Source of the DNA: Macrostomum hystrix
Lineage: Eukaryota > Platyhelminthes > Macrostomidae
Reading direction: 5' to 3'
Length of the DNA stretch: 64,000 nt
Assembly: GCA_950097015.1 (NCBI GenBank)
Contig: CATNEN010000039.1
Span: 6,340,501 to 6,404,500, forward strand
In this document: positions 45,810 to 59,200 of the stretch, one piece after another
Numbering within the stretch: the first letter of the stretch is position 1
Layout: each line of letters opens with the position of its first letter
Program-made: the position numbers and the translations under genes
The notes under the pieces: generated by a model
The model's input: only the letters and a program-made list of their open reading frames with translations
Told to the model about the DNA's origin: nothing
Databases searched by the model: none

Positions 45810-46705
45810 GATGCGGGTTTGTGGTCATGGGATGTGGGGATCAGTTTGGGGGTCATGGGATGTGGGGATCAGTTTGTAGTCATGGGATGTGGGGATCAGT
45901 TTGGGGGTCATGGGATGTGGGGATCAGTTTGGGGGTCATGGGATGTGGGGATCAGTTTGGGGGTCATGGGATGTGGGGATCAGTTTGTAGTCATGGGATG
46001 TGGGGATCAGTTTGTAGTCATGGGATGTGGGGATCAGTTTGTAGTCATGGGATGTGGGGATCAGTTTGGGGGTCATGGGATGTGGGGATCAGTTTGTAGT
46101 CATGGGATGTGGGGATCAGTTTGTAGTCATGGGATGTGGGGATCAGTTTGTAGTCATGGGATGTGGGGATCAGTTTGTAGTCATGGGATGTGGGGATCAG
46201 TTTGTAGTCATGGGATGTGGGGATCAGTTTGAGGGTCATGGGGTGTGGGGATCAGTTTGGGGGTCATTTGATGTGGAGATCAGTTTGGGGGTCATGGGAT
46301 GTGGGGATCAGTTTGGGGGTCATGGCATGTGGGGATCAGTTTGTAGTCATGGGATGTGGGGATCAGTTTGTAGTCATGGGATGTGGGGATCAGTTTGGGG
46401 GTCATGGGATGTGGGGATCAGTTTGGGGGTCATGGGATGTGGGGATCAGTTTGGGGGTCATGGGATGTGGGGATCAGTTTGGGGATCATTTGATGTGGGG
46501 ATCAGTTTGTAGTCATGGGATGTGGGGATCAGTTTGTAGTCATGGGATATGGGGATCAGTTTGGGGATCATTTGATGTGGGGATCAGTTTGGGGGTCATG
46601 GGATGTGGGGATCAGTTTGGGGGTCATGGGATGTGGGGATCAGTTTGGGGGTCTTGGGATGTGGGGATCAGTTTGGGGGTCATTGGATGTGGGGAATAGT
46701 TTCGG
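45810..46705 (+). repeat. 27-bp minisatellite
   Basis: Unit of 26-28 bp that joins gggatgtggggatcagtttg to tagtcat or ggggtcat. About 33 copies; two unit types are arranged in blocks. Confidence 0.95.
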
Positions 46706-46998
46706 GAAACGGAAGGTGGATGTCGGTATAGTCTGGGTGGAGCCGTGCAGCTTTCTACTCAGTTCTAGCGGACAGCTTAAGCATTATTGTAAGGCGGAGC
46801 AGCGGCAAAGAGGGCAGCTGTTGTCGCTTGCTCAGCCAGCCAGCCGTGGCAGCCAGGCGGCACGTGTGCTCACGTGTCAGGTGCAAAATCCCATGCGATA
46901 GGTAAAATTTGCGCGGGGGAGTCGCCAGGTTTGGCTCGGACAGCGCAGCTGCTATAAGATCTGCTCTAGAAATTAAGGAGAGGCGAACAGCTGTTGCA

Positions 46999-47051
<53 letters not shown>

Positions 47052-47259
47052 TGTGGGCCGCAGATATCTAGCCACAGCTGAGTGAGTGGCATTCTTAGTT
47101 CAGCTGTTTCGCTTCCTTCTTATTGGCTGACAAACTTCAGCGAGTTACAATTGAGCAAATAGTAGGCAAATAAGGGTGCACTCGGGTGCTGCTCGCTGTG
47201 GAACCTAAACTGAAAAATACCCCGATTTAGCCCTACAATTTCTCAAGATTGATTGCAGC
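46706..47259. other. 5' flank of the nervy gene
   Basis: Unique sequence with a (GT)n microsatellite at about 46,999-47,050. It is a probable promoter or 5' UTR region. An acceptor-like gattgcag ends 1 nt before the nervy ATG, so an upstream non-coding exon is possible. Confidence 0.45.
46999..47050 (+). repeat. (GT)n microsatellite
   Basis: About 25 uninterrupted GT dinucleotides, about 210 bp upstream of the nervy start codon. Confidence 0.95.
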
Positions 47260-50200
47260 ATGGAAGCAGATGAGCGGGAAGTTACAGGTAAGCAACTTGA
47301 AGACTATCTTTGGTTCTCATTGTCAGGAGATTATCTTGAATTGTCAGAGGACAGTCGAGGTTATAGGAAAGATCTCTGTGCGTCTTTCACGAACTGCAAG
47401 TCAAACCGAATTTCTTCTTCGAGTGTCCGGGCAATCACCAAGCGGAGCCGTCAGCAGCTCGGCAGCCCTGGCAGGTGTCAATCTGCCGAGCCTAACAGCG
47501 TCCATTTCCTCCGAGACTGGTGACTCAGGTCAGCTTGCAAAGTTGAAACGATTTTTAATGACTCTGATCCAATTCGGCAACGACATTGGGCCGGAATCCG
47601 GACAGAAAGTGCGCAAGATTGTGCTCGGATTGCTTGTGAGTTCGGCTCCTGACACCCTACTGACTCTACTGAAACCCTACTGATACTCCTGACACCCTAC
47701 TGACTCTCCTGACACCACACTGACTCTCCTGACACCATACTGACTCTCCTGAAACCCTACTGACTCTCCTGAAACCCTACTGATACTCCTGACATCTTAC
47801 TGACTCTCTTGGCACCATACTGACTCTCCTGACACCATACTGACTCTCCTGACACCATACTGACTCTCCTGACACCCTACTGATACTCCTGACACCCTAC
47901 TGATACTCCTGACACCCTACTGATACTCCTGACACCCTACTGACTCTCCTGACACCACACTGACTCTCCTGACACCATACTGACTCTCCTGAAACCCTAC
48001 TGACTCTCCTGAAACCCTACTGATACTCCTGACATCTTACTGACTCTCTTGGCACCATACTGACTCTCCTGACACCATACTGACTCTCCTGACACCCTAC
48101 TGACTCTCCTGACACCCTACTGATACTCCTGACACCCTACTGATACTCCTGACACCCTACTGACTCTCCTGACACCCTACTGATACTCCTGAGACCCTGC
48201 TAACACAACTCCCACCCTTTCTGACTCATCTGACACGAGTTTAATTAAAATAATCTCCAGTCGGGAATCCTCAGCATCGACGAGTTTCGCTTCGAGCTGC
48301 AGTCGGCCATCAGCCTGCCTCTCCGGCCGTTTGTGCTGCCATTCCTGCGGGCCAGTCTGCCGATGGCGCGGCGCCAACTCGCCGAGCGCTGCCGCGACGT
48401 GGCTGAAGGTCGATCGGCCCCAGTTGACACCGACAGGCTGCTGATGAGGCTGCTGTCTGAATGCGAGAACAGGATGGACGGCCGAGGCGGCGTTGTCGGC
48501 GGTCGCGGCGAAGGAGGGCACAAACGAAGGGCGGACTGGTGAGTGTTCTGGCACAAGGGTGTCGTGGACTGTTCAGGGAAAAACTGACAGATAAAACATC
48601 GGGTGTTAGGAAATATAGTAGAGAAAAAATGATAAGAAGGCAGGTGTAAAAAAAGACATAGGGTCTCGGGAGAAAACAGAGGGTGTCGGGAGAAAACTGA
48701 GGGTGTCAAGAAGAAAGCAGAGGGTGTCAGGAGAAAACAGAGGGTGTCAAGAAGAAAGCAGAGGGTGTCAAGAAGAAAGCAGAGGGTGTCAAGAAGAAAG
48801 CAGAGAGTGTCAAGAAGAAAACAGAGGGTGTCAAGAAGAAAACAGAGGGTGTCAAGAAGAAAGCAGAGGGTGTCAAGAAGAAAGCTGAGGGTGTCAAGAA
48901 GAAAGCAGAGGGTGTCAGGAGAAAACAGAGGGTGTCAAGAAGAAAGCAGAGGGTGTCAGGAGAAAACAGAGGGTGTCAAGAAGAAAGCAGAGGGTGTCAA
49001 GAAGAAAACAGAGGGTGTCAAGAAGAAAGCAGAGAGTGTCAAGAAGAAAGCAGAGGGTGTCAAGAAGAAAGCTGAGGGTGTCAAGAAGAAAGCAGAGGGT
49101 GTCAGGAGAAAACAGAGGGTGTCAAGAAGAAAGCAGAGGGTGTCAGGAGAAAACAGAGGGTGTCAAGAAGAAAGCAGAGGGTGTCAAGAAGAAAACAGAG
49201 GGTGTCAAGAAGAAAGCAGAGGGTGTCAAGAAGAAAACAGAGGGTGTCAAGAAGAAAGCAGAGAGTGTCAAGAAGAAAACAGAGGGTGTCAAGAAGAAAA
49301 CAGAGGGTGTCAAGAAGAAAGCAGAGGGTGTCAAGAAGAAAGCAGAGGGTGTCAAGAAGAAAGCAGAGAGTGTCAAGAAGAAAACAGAGGGTGTCAAGAA
49401 GAAAACAGAGGGTGTCAAGAAGAAAGCAGAGGGTGTCAAGAAGAAAACAGAGGGTGTCAAGAAGAAAGCAGAGGGTGTCAAGAAGAAAGCAGAGGGTGTC
49501 AAGAAGAAAACAGAGGGTGTCAAGAAGAAAACAGAGGGTGTCAAGAAGAAAGCAGAGGGTGTCAAGAAGAAAACAGAGGGTGTCAAGAAGAAAGCAGAGG
49601 GTGTCAAGAAGAAAGCAGAGGGTGTCAAGAAGAAAGCAGAGGGTGTCAAGAAGAAAGCAGAGGGTGTCAAGAAGAAAGCAGAGGATGTCAAGAAGAAAAC
49701 AGAGGGTGTCAGGAGAAAACTGAGGGTATCGGGAGACAACTGAGGGTGTCAAGAAGAAAGCTGAGGGTGTCAAGAAGAAAGCTGAGGGTGTCAAGAAGAA
49801 AGCAGAGGGTGTCAAGAAGAAAGCAGAGGGTGTCAAGAAGAAAGCTGAGGGTGTCAAGAAGAAAGCAGAGGGTGTCAAGAAGAAAGCTGAGGGTGTCAAG
49901 AAGAAAGCAGAGGGTGTCAAGAAGAAAGCAGAGGGTGTCAAGAAGAAAGCAGAGGGTGTCAAGAAGAAAGCAGAGGGTGTCAAGAAGAAAGCAGAGGGTG
50001 TCAAGAAGAAAGCAGAGGGTGTCAAGAAGAAAGCAGAGGGTGTCAAGAAGAAAGCAGAGGGTGTCAAGAAGAAAGCAGAGGGTGTCAAGAAGAAAACTGA
50101 GGGTGTCAAGAGGTTCAGTAGGCAAAGTTTGCTGTTTTTCCTTTCATCAACAACATTGTCCGCATCCTCCAATCTAAAAACCAGCAGTCATATTTTTGAT

Positions 50201-53200
50201 AATTTTTTTCTTTAAGAATTCCAATTGAATTTTATCTTTGAAACCCAATAATTAAATTGCTGCTGCCTGCAAAATGCTTTAATAATACGATTGAATCAAA
50301 GAATTACAAGTAGGAAAAATTGCCTCTCAAAGCCACTTCAACAATTTTTCACAGACGCAAAAATGCTTAGGGAAACAACATCAAAGGAAATTTTTGCGTT
50401 TGCCAATATTTTCAGTCAAGTTTCACAATGATTTAATTGCTTTCGAAACTATTTTCACAGGCTATCCATGCAGTTCGCAAATCACAAATTGTAGGGCGAA
50501 AGTTGATTCCCACACTTTCACCTCAGTTCACTCACTCTCACCTCAGTTCACTCACTTTTATCTCAGTTCACTCACTCTCACCTCAGTTCACTCACTTTTA
50601 CCTCAGTTCACTCACTCTCACCTCAGTTCACTCACTTTTACCTCAGTTCACTCACTCTCACCTCAGTTCACTCACTTTTACCTCAGTTCACTCACTCTCA
50701 CCTCAGTTCACTCACTTTTACCTCAGTTCACTCACTCTCACCTCAGTTCACTCACTTTTACCTCAGTTCACTCACTCTCACCTCAGTTCACTCACTTTTA
50801 CCTCAGTTCACTCACTCTCACCTCAGTTCGCTCACTTTCACCTCAGTTCATTCACTCTCAGCTCAGTTCCCTCACTTTCACCTCAGTTCATTCACTCTCA
50901 GCTCAGTTCACTCACTTTCACCTCAGTTCATTCACTCTCACCTCAGTTCACTCACTCTCACCTCAGTTCACTCACTTTCACTCACTCTCACCTCAGTTCA
51001 CTCACTTTCACCTCAGCTCACTCACTTTCACCTCAGTTCACTCACTTTCACTCACTCTCACCTCAGTTCACTCACTTTCACCTCAGTTCATTCACTCTCA
51101 CCTCAGTTCACTCACTCTCACCTCAGTTCACTCACTTTCACTCACTCTCACCTCAGTTCACTCACTTTTACCTCAGTTCACTCACTTTCACTCACTTTCA
51201 CCTCAGTTCATTCACTTTCACTCACTCTCACCTCAGTTCACTCACTTTCACTCACTATCACCTCAGTTCACTCACTTTCACCTCAGTTCACTCACTTTCA
51301 CCTCAGTTCACTCACTTTCACCTCAGTTCACTCACTTTCACCTCAGTTCACTCACTTTCACCTCAGTTCACTCACTTTCACCTCAGTTCACTCACTCTCA
51401 CCTCAGTTCACTCACTTTCACCTCAGTTCACTCACTTTCACCTCAGTTCACTCACTTTCACCTCAGTTCACTCACTTTCACCTCAGTTCACTCACTCTCA
51501 CCTCAGTTCACTCACTTTCACTCACTCTCACCTTAGTTCACTCACTTTCACTCATTCTCACCTCAGTTCACACACTCTCACCTCAGTTCACTCACTCTCA
51601 CCTCAGTTCACTCACTTTTACCTCAGTTCACTCACTTTCACTCACTCTCACCTCAGTTCACTCACTTTCACTCACTCTCACCTCAGTTCACTCACTTTCA
51701 CTCACTATCACCTCAGTTCACTCACTTTCACCTCATTTCACTCACTTTCACCTCAGTTCACTCACTTTTACCTCAGTTCACTCACTTTCACCTCAGTTCA
51801 CTCACTCTCACCTCAGTTCACTCACTCTCACCTCAGTTCACTCACTCTCACCTCAGTTCACTCACTCTCACCTCAGTTCACTCACTTTCACTCACTCTCA
51901 CCTCAGTTCACTCACTTTCACTCACTTTCACCTCAGTTCACTCACTCTCACCTCAGTTCACTCACTTTTACCTCAGTTTACTCACTTTCACCTCAGTTCA
52001 CTCACTTTCACCTCAGTTCACTCACTCTCACCTCAGTTCACTCACTCTCACCACAGTTCACTCACTCTCACCTCAGTTCACTCACTCTCACCTCAGTTCA
52101 CTCACTTTCACCTCAGTTCACTCACTTTCACTCACTCTCACTTCAGTTCACTCACTTTCACTCACTCTCACCTCAGTTCACTCACTCTCACCTCAGTTCA
52201 CACACTTTCACTCACTTTCACCTCAGTTCACTCACTTTCACCTCAGTTCACTCACTCTCACCTCAGTTCACTCACTCTCACCTCAGTTCACTCACTCTCA
52301 CCTCAGTTCACTCACTTTCACCTCAGTTCACTCACTCTCACCTCAGTTCACTCACTCTCACCTCAGTTCACTCACTCTCACCTCAGTTCACTCACTCTCA
52401 CCTCAGTTCACTCACTCTCACCTCAGTTCACTCACTTTCACTCACTCTCACCTCAGTTCACTCACTTTCACTCACTTTCACCTCAGTTCACTCACTCTCA
52501 CCTCAGTTCACTCACTTTCACCTCAGTTCACTCACTTTCACCTCAGTTCACTCACTTTCACCTCAGTTCACTCACTTTCACCTCAGTTCACTCACTCTCA
52601 CCTCAGTTCACTCACTTTCACCTCAGTTCACTCACTTTCACCTCAGTTCACGCACTCTCACCTCAGTTCACTCACTTTCACCTCAGTTCACTCACTCTCA
52701 CCTCAGTTCACTCACTCTCACCTCAGTTCACTCACTCTCACCTCAGTTCACTCACTTTCACCTCAGTTCACTCACTCTCACCTCAGTTCACTCACTCTCA
52801 CCACAGTTCACTCACTCTCACCTCAGTTCACTCACTTTCACCTCAGTTCACTCACTTTCACTCACTCTCACTTCAGTTCACTCACTTTCACTCACTCTCA
52901 CCTCAGTTCACTCACTCTCACCTCAGTTCACACACTTTCACTCACTTTCACCTCAGTTCACTCACTTTCACCTCAGTTCACTCACTCTCACCTCAGTTCA
53001 CTCACTCTCACCTCAGTTCACTCACTCTCACCTCAGTTCACTCACTTTCACCTCAGTTCACTCACTCTCACCTCAGTTCACTCACTCTCACCTCAGTTCA
53101 CTCACTCTCACCTCAGTTCACTCACTCTCACCTCAGTTCACTCACTCTCACCTCAGTTCACTCACTTTCACTCACTCTCACCTCAGTTCACTCACTTTCA

Positions 53201-56200
53201 CTCACTTTCACCTCATTTCACTCACTTTCACCTCAGTTCACTCACTCTCACCTCAGTTCACTCACTTTTACCTCAGTTCACTCACTCTCACCTCAGTTCA
53301 CTCACTTTTACCTCAGTTCACTCACTCTCACCTCAGTTCACTCACTTTCACCTCAGTTCACTCACTCTCACCTCAGTTCACCCACTTTCACCTCAGTTCA
53401 CTCACTTTCACCTCAGTTCACTCACTTTCACCTCAGTTCACTCACTTTCACCTCAGTTCACTCACTCTCACCTCAGTTCACTCACTTTCACCTCAGTTCA
53501 CTCACTTTCACCTCAGTTCACTCACTTTCACCTCAGTTCACTCACTTTCACCTCAGTTCACTCACTCTCACCTCAGTTCACTCACTTTCACCTCAGTTCA
53601 CTCACTTTCACCTCAGTTCACGCACTCTCACCTCAGTTCACTCACTTTCACCTCAGTTCACTCACTCTCACCTCAGTTCACTCACTCTCACCTCAGTTCA
53701 CTCACTCTCACCTCAGTTCACTCACTTTCACCTCAGTTCACTCACTCTCACCTCAGTTCACTCACTCTCACCTCAGTTCACTCACTTTCACCTCAGTTCA
53801 CTCACTTTCACCTCAGTTCACTCACTTTCACCTCAGTTCACTCACTTTCACCTCAGTTCACTCACTCTCACCTCAGTTCACTCACTTTCACCTCAGTTCA
53901 CTCACTTTCACCTCAGTTCACGCACTCTCACCTCAGTTCACTCACTTTCACCTCAGTTCACTTACTCTCACCTCAGTTCACTCACTTTCACATCAGTTCA
54001 CTCACTCTCACCTCAGTTTACTCACTTTCACTCACTCTCACCTCAGTTCACTCATTTTCACCTCAGTTCACTCACTCTCACCTCAAATCACAGTTTTTCC
54101 GAGGCATACACAGCAATTTCTGTTCCCAGCTGTCCCATCCCATCACGAATCCCATCGCTGAGTTGCTTCTATTCAGGGAGATTTCCATACAGGGAAAATT
54201 GGCGAAATGGTGCAATAAAGAGAAGAAATGCCAATCTGAAAATCGATGGCTTCAGGTGCGAGAAAATTGCTCAAACAGGCCCTCCGCCCACAACTGGGTT
54301 GAGGCAGATAAAAAGGGGTGCAACCATTTGCCGCCTGTCTTTTGGTGTTCAATACCCAGCAGAGCAATGCCCAACCAGGAGGTCTCAAACAATGAGACTG
54401 ATCAGGAGAAATCTGATCAGCTGACCAGCTCAAACGATTTTTGCAGGCAGTCCGACCATCAGCCACCAAAGAAACGACTGGCGAGCTTTCGCTATAGCTG
54501 CAAAAGCAGCAGCAGCAGCAGCAGCAGCGGCAACAGCAGCAGCCAAAGCTGCATGTCATCATCGATTGTGGCTCCATCCATTGAAGTCAAGCTGAATAGA
54601 AATGCCGGAGGCTCCGGCACCTCAGGTGAGCATACCGACTCATTCCGCAAGCTGACTGTCCTAATCCTCATAATCACTTCTTCCAGTTTCATTGAGGAGT
54701 CGCGATCGTGACCAATCATTCTCACCAGCAATGATAGTTCTCCTTTCACTCACCCACAGCCCCGCTCATCCACTAACCCACTCACCGCTCAGTCACTCAC
54801 TTCCATTGACTCACTCCATTGACTCACTTCCTCATTGACTCACTTCCTCATTGACTCACTTCCCCATTGACTCACTTCCCCATTGACTCACTTCCCTATT
54901 GACTCACTTCCTCATTGACTCACTTCCCCATTGACTCACTTCCTCATTGACTCACTTCCCCATTGACTCACTTCCCCATTGACTCACTTCCTCATTGACT
55001 CACTTCCTCATTGACTCACTTCCCCATTGACTCACTTCCTCATTGACTCACTTCCCCATTGACTCACTTCCTCATTGACTCACTTCCCCATTGACTCACT
55101 TCCCCATTGACTCACTTCCCTATTGACTCACTTCCTCATTGACTCACTTCCCCATTGACTCACTTCCTCATTGACTCACTTCCCCATTGACTCACTTCCC
55201 CATTGACTCACTTCCTCATTGACTCACTTCCTCATTGACTCACTTCCCCATTGACTCACTTCCTCATTGACTCACTTCCCCATTGACTCACTTCCTCATT
55301 GACTCACTTCCCTATTGACTCACTTCCTCATTGACTCACTTCCCCATTGACTCACTTCCCCATTGACTCACTTCCTCATTGACTCACTTCCCCATTGACT
55401 CACTTCCTCATTGACTCACTTCCCCATTGACTCACTTCCCCATTGACTCACTTCCTCATTGACTCACTTCCCCATTGACTCAACTTCCTCATTGACTCAC
55501 TTCCCCATTGACTCACTTCCCCATTGACTCACTTCCCCATTGACTCACTTCCCCATTGACTCACTTCCTCATTGACTCACTTCCCCATTGACTCACTTCC
55601 TCATTGACTCACTTCCCCATTGACTCACTTCCCCATTGACTCACTTCCTCATTGACTCACTTCCCCATTGACTCAACTTCCTCATTGACTCACTTCCCCA
55701 TTGACTCACTTCCCCATTGACTCACTTCCTCATTGACTCACTTCCTCATTGACTCACTTCCTCATTGACTCACTTCCCCATTGACTCACTTCCCCATTGA
55801 CTCACTTCCTCATTGACTCACTTCCCCATTGACTCAACTTCCTCATTGACTCACTTCCCCATTGACTCACTTCCCCATTGACTCACTTCCTCATTGACTC
55901 ACTTCCCCATTGACTCACTCACTGCTGCTCCTGCGAATTGCACCTGCGAACTGATTATTCACTGGTATTTCTGAGCATGACGCAAATCGTTCACACATTC
56001 GAAAGCTCTCTCCGCACTTCACAGAAAATAGTCAGGAGAATGTTCAAGCCAGTGAAACATTCACACAACTAATACAACTCATTCACACAAATATTTCGAA
56101 ATATTCACATAAAACAGATAAATATTCACATAAATAAGATAAATATTCACATAAACAAGATAAATATTCACATAAAAAAGATAAATATTCACATAGATAA

Positions 56201-59200
56201 GATAAATATTCACATAAATAAGATAAACATTCACATAAATAAGATAAATAGTCACATAAAAAAGATAAATATTCACATAAATAAGATAAATATTCGCATC
56301 AATGAAAAAACTATTCACACAATTTGGTGATCATTCTTATAACGCTACTTGGTTTTTCAGCCTCGATGGTCAGCGGCAGTTTCTGTGGTAGTGACAGCTG
56401 TGCAACAGTGGACATTAAACACCGCGGCAGAGAGCAGTCGTTGATCTCTTGCCCACCTGCGGGGGCACCGCCGTTGCAGACAATCGGCCGCTCCATGGAG
56501 CTCAGCCAACAGTCAGCCTGGAGTCAGCTGGACCCGGTGAGAGAGGGCTGTGTGATTGGATGGAGGCTGTGTGATTGGAATGAGGCTGTGTGATTGGATG
56601 GAGGCTGTGTGATTGGATGGAGGCTGTGTGATTGGATGGAGGCTGTGTGATTGGATGGAGGCTGTGTGATTGGATGGAGGCTGTGTGATTGGATGGAGGC
56701 TGTGTGATTGGATGGAGGCTGTGTGATTGGGGTGGGGGCTGTGTGATTGGGGTGGGGGCTGTGTGATTGGGGTGGGGGGCTGTGTGATTGGGGTGGGGGG
56801 CTGTGTGATTGGGGTGGGGGCTGTGTGATTGGGGTGGGGGGCTGTGTGATTGGGGTGGGTGGCTGTGTGATTGGGGTGGGGAGCTGTGTGATTGGGGTGG
56901 GGGGCTGTGTGATTGTGGTGGGGGGCTGTGTGATTGGCCGGGGTGGGGGGCTGTGTGATTGGGGTGGGGAGCTGTGTGATTGGGGTGGGGGGCTGTGTGA
57001 TTGTGGTGGGGTGCTGCTGTCAGGCGCAAACATTTCAACAGGGCCAGGTAAGACTGTACGATATTTTTCCAGTCTGCTTTCCAGGTGTCAAGAAACTTTG
57101 TAAACACTAATGGCACGTTGTCTGAGAGAATTGTTCAGATTTAGTTTCAAAGCTTTTTACAGCAAAAAGTACAAAATGCATTGTCAAAGACTGCCATTTT
57201 ATTTTCAGCTCATGTCGGCCATTGCTGATTTGATTGACAAGGCGCAGAGAACAGTGATAGGATTGAGACAGATGCAGCAGCAGCAGCAGCAGCAGCAAGT
57301 GCCACTGGACACAATGAGCCAAGCTCATCGGCAGATGCAACAGCATGAAATCGGTAAGTAAATATTCATGCTCTGATGCAGCTCAGACAGCAGTTGCTTG
57401 TCAACTTATTGATTTCTAATGTCACTGCTTGAAGGAGTGAATTTTGAGAGCACGCTGCGCAGCTGTTCCGCAAGGCCCGCAATTTACCAGCAACTGGCTC
57501 TCACCGGGCAGATGATTTTGCTTGGCAATTAAAAAAACTGGGTTGAAACAGCAAAGTGGAGGTGGGGTTGGTTGCAATTAGAAAACAAACAACTGCAGGT
57601 GGCTATTGGCCTAATTTATTCCAGCTGCGTGCAGTGTCTGTAGGACTCATTTTTTATCCTGCCCGACCGCCTGCTACTTTGAACAGGTGAGAATTGGACG
57701 AAAACAAACACGAGAGGAGAGGACAGGACATTAGAGCGATGCAATTTGGCACAATGAAATGCGAGCTCACTAATGCTGAATTTATCAAAATTGATGCGCT
57801 GAATAGATACTTTTCAATATTAGGGAAGAAAAAGGGATTGTTGACGAAAACGGACAAAATTTAAATTGGGGTTCAAGTTGACGGACCAACTCAAAGTGAG
57901 TTCAATCTGATTCCAAATCCCAGACGACCTGGTCTCAGAGCTTCGCCGCCAAGCTCAGCAAGAAGTACAGCTGGCTGTGGCAGCGGCCGAGCAGCGCGCC
58001 AGCGAGGCCGTCGCCGCGGAGAGGCTGCGCAGCGAGCAGCTGCTGGCCCGGCTGCGGGAGGCTGCCAGGGAGGAGGAGGCCAGCAGCCAGCGGCTGCAGA
58101 GCAACTCGGCCGAGGTGACAAACACTTCCGCTGCCTGAGCCCGGATATATTTCAGATTGAAGGGGATGAGATTGGAAGGGATGAGATTGGGGAGGGGATG
58201 AGATTGGAGGGGATGAGATTGGGGAGGGGATGAGATTTGAGGGGATGAGATTAGGGAGGGGATGAGATTATAGGGAATGAGGTTGGAGGGGGTGAGATTG
58301 TGAAGGGGTGAGATTGGGGAGGGGATGAGATTGGGAAGGGGGTGAGATAAGGGAGGGGATGAGATTGGGAAGGGGGTGAGATAAGGGAGGGGATGAGATT
58401 GGGAAGGGGTGAGATTGGGAAGGGGGTGAGATTGGGGAGGGGATGAGATTGGGGAGGGGATGAGAATGGGGAAGGGATGAGATTGGGGAGGGGATGAGAT
58501 TGGGTAGGGGATGAGATTATAGGGAATGAGATTGGAGGGGATGAGATTGTGAGAGGGTGAGATTGGGGAGGGATGAGATTGGGAAGGGGATGAGATTGGG
58601 GAGGGATGAGATTGGGAAGGGGATGAGATTGGGGAGGGGATGAGATGGGGAGGGGATGAGATTGGGAAGGGGGTGAGATAAGGGAGGGGATGAGATTGGG
58701 AAGGGGTGAGATTGGGAAGGGGGTGAGATTGGGGAGGGGATGAGATTGGGAGGGGATGAGATTGGGGAGGGGATGAGATTGGGGAGGGGATGAGATTAGG
58801 AGGGGATGAGATTAGGAGGGGATGAGATTGGGAGGGAATGAGATTGGGGAGGATGAGATTGGGGAGGGGATGAGATTGGGGAGGTATGGTGATTAGGAAA
58901 GATGTACACAGACAAGGATCAGTTTTTTTTCCGCACAAATAATCCCAAATTTCGGAATCCCGACGCCGCAGAACTGCTGGAACTGCGGCCGGTTGGCCTC
59001 CGATACCTGCAGCGGCTGCGGTTTGGCCCGCTACTGCGGTAGCTTCTGCCAGCACAGGGACTGGCAAAAACACCAGCGACAGTGCGCCAGGAAGGGTGAG
59101 TGTGATGCAGTGGGGTAGGGTGTGATGGAGTGGGGTTGGGTGTGATGGGGTGGTGTAGGGTGTGATGGAGTTGGGTATTGGGTGTGATGGTGTGGGGTAG

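Noticed and set aside
48744-50177. Repeat ORFs such as VKKKAEG and LLDTLCF
   Set aside because: The 21-bp unit keeps several frames open on both strands. No start context, domain or splice link supports coding.
50437-54711. Open reading frame of 1,424 codons (plus strand)
   Set aside because: It is a 20-bp array read through (period 20 aa of [18 protein letters not shown] type) lying in nervy intron 3. Only 54,447-54,625 is coding, and that is in this frame because the exon joins it.
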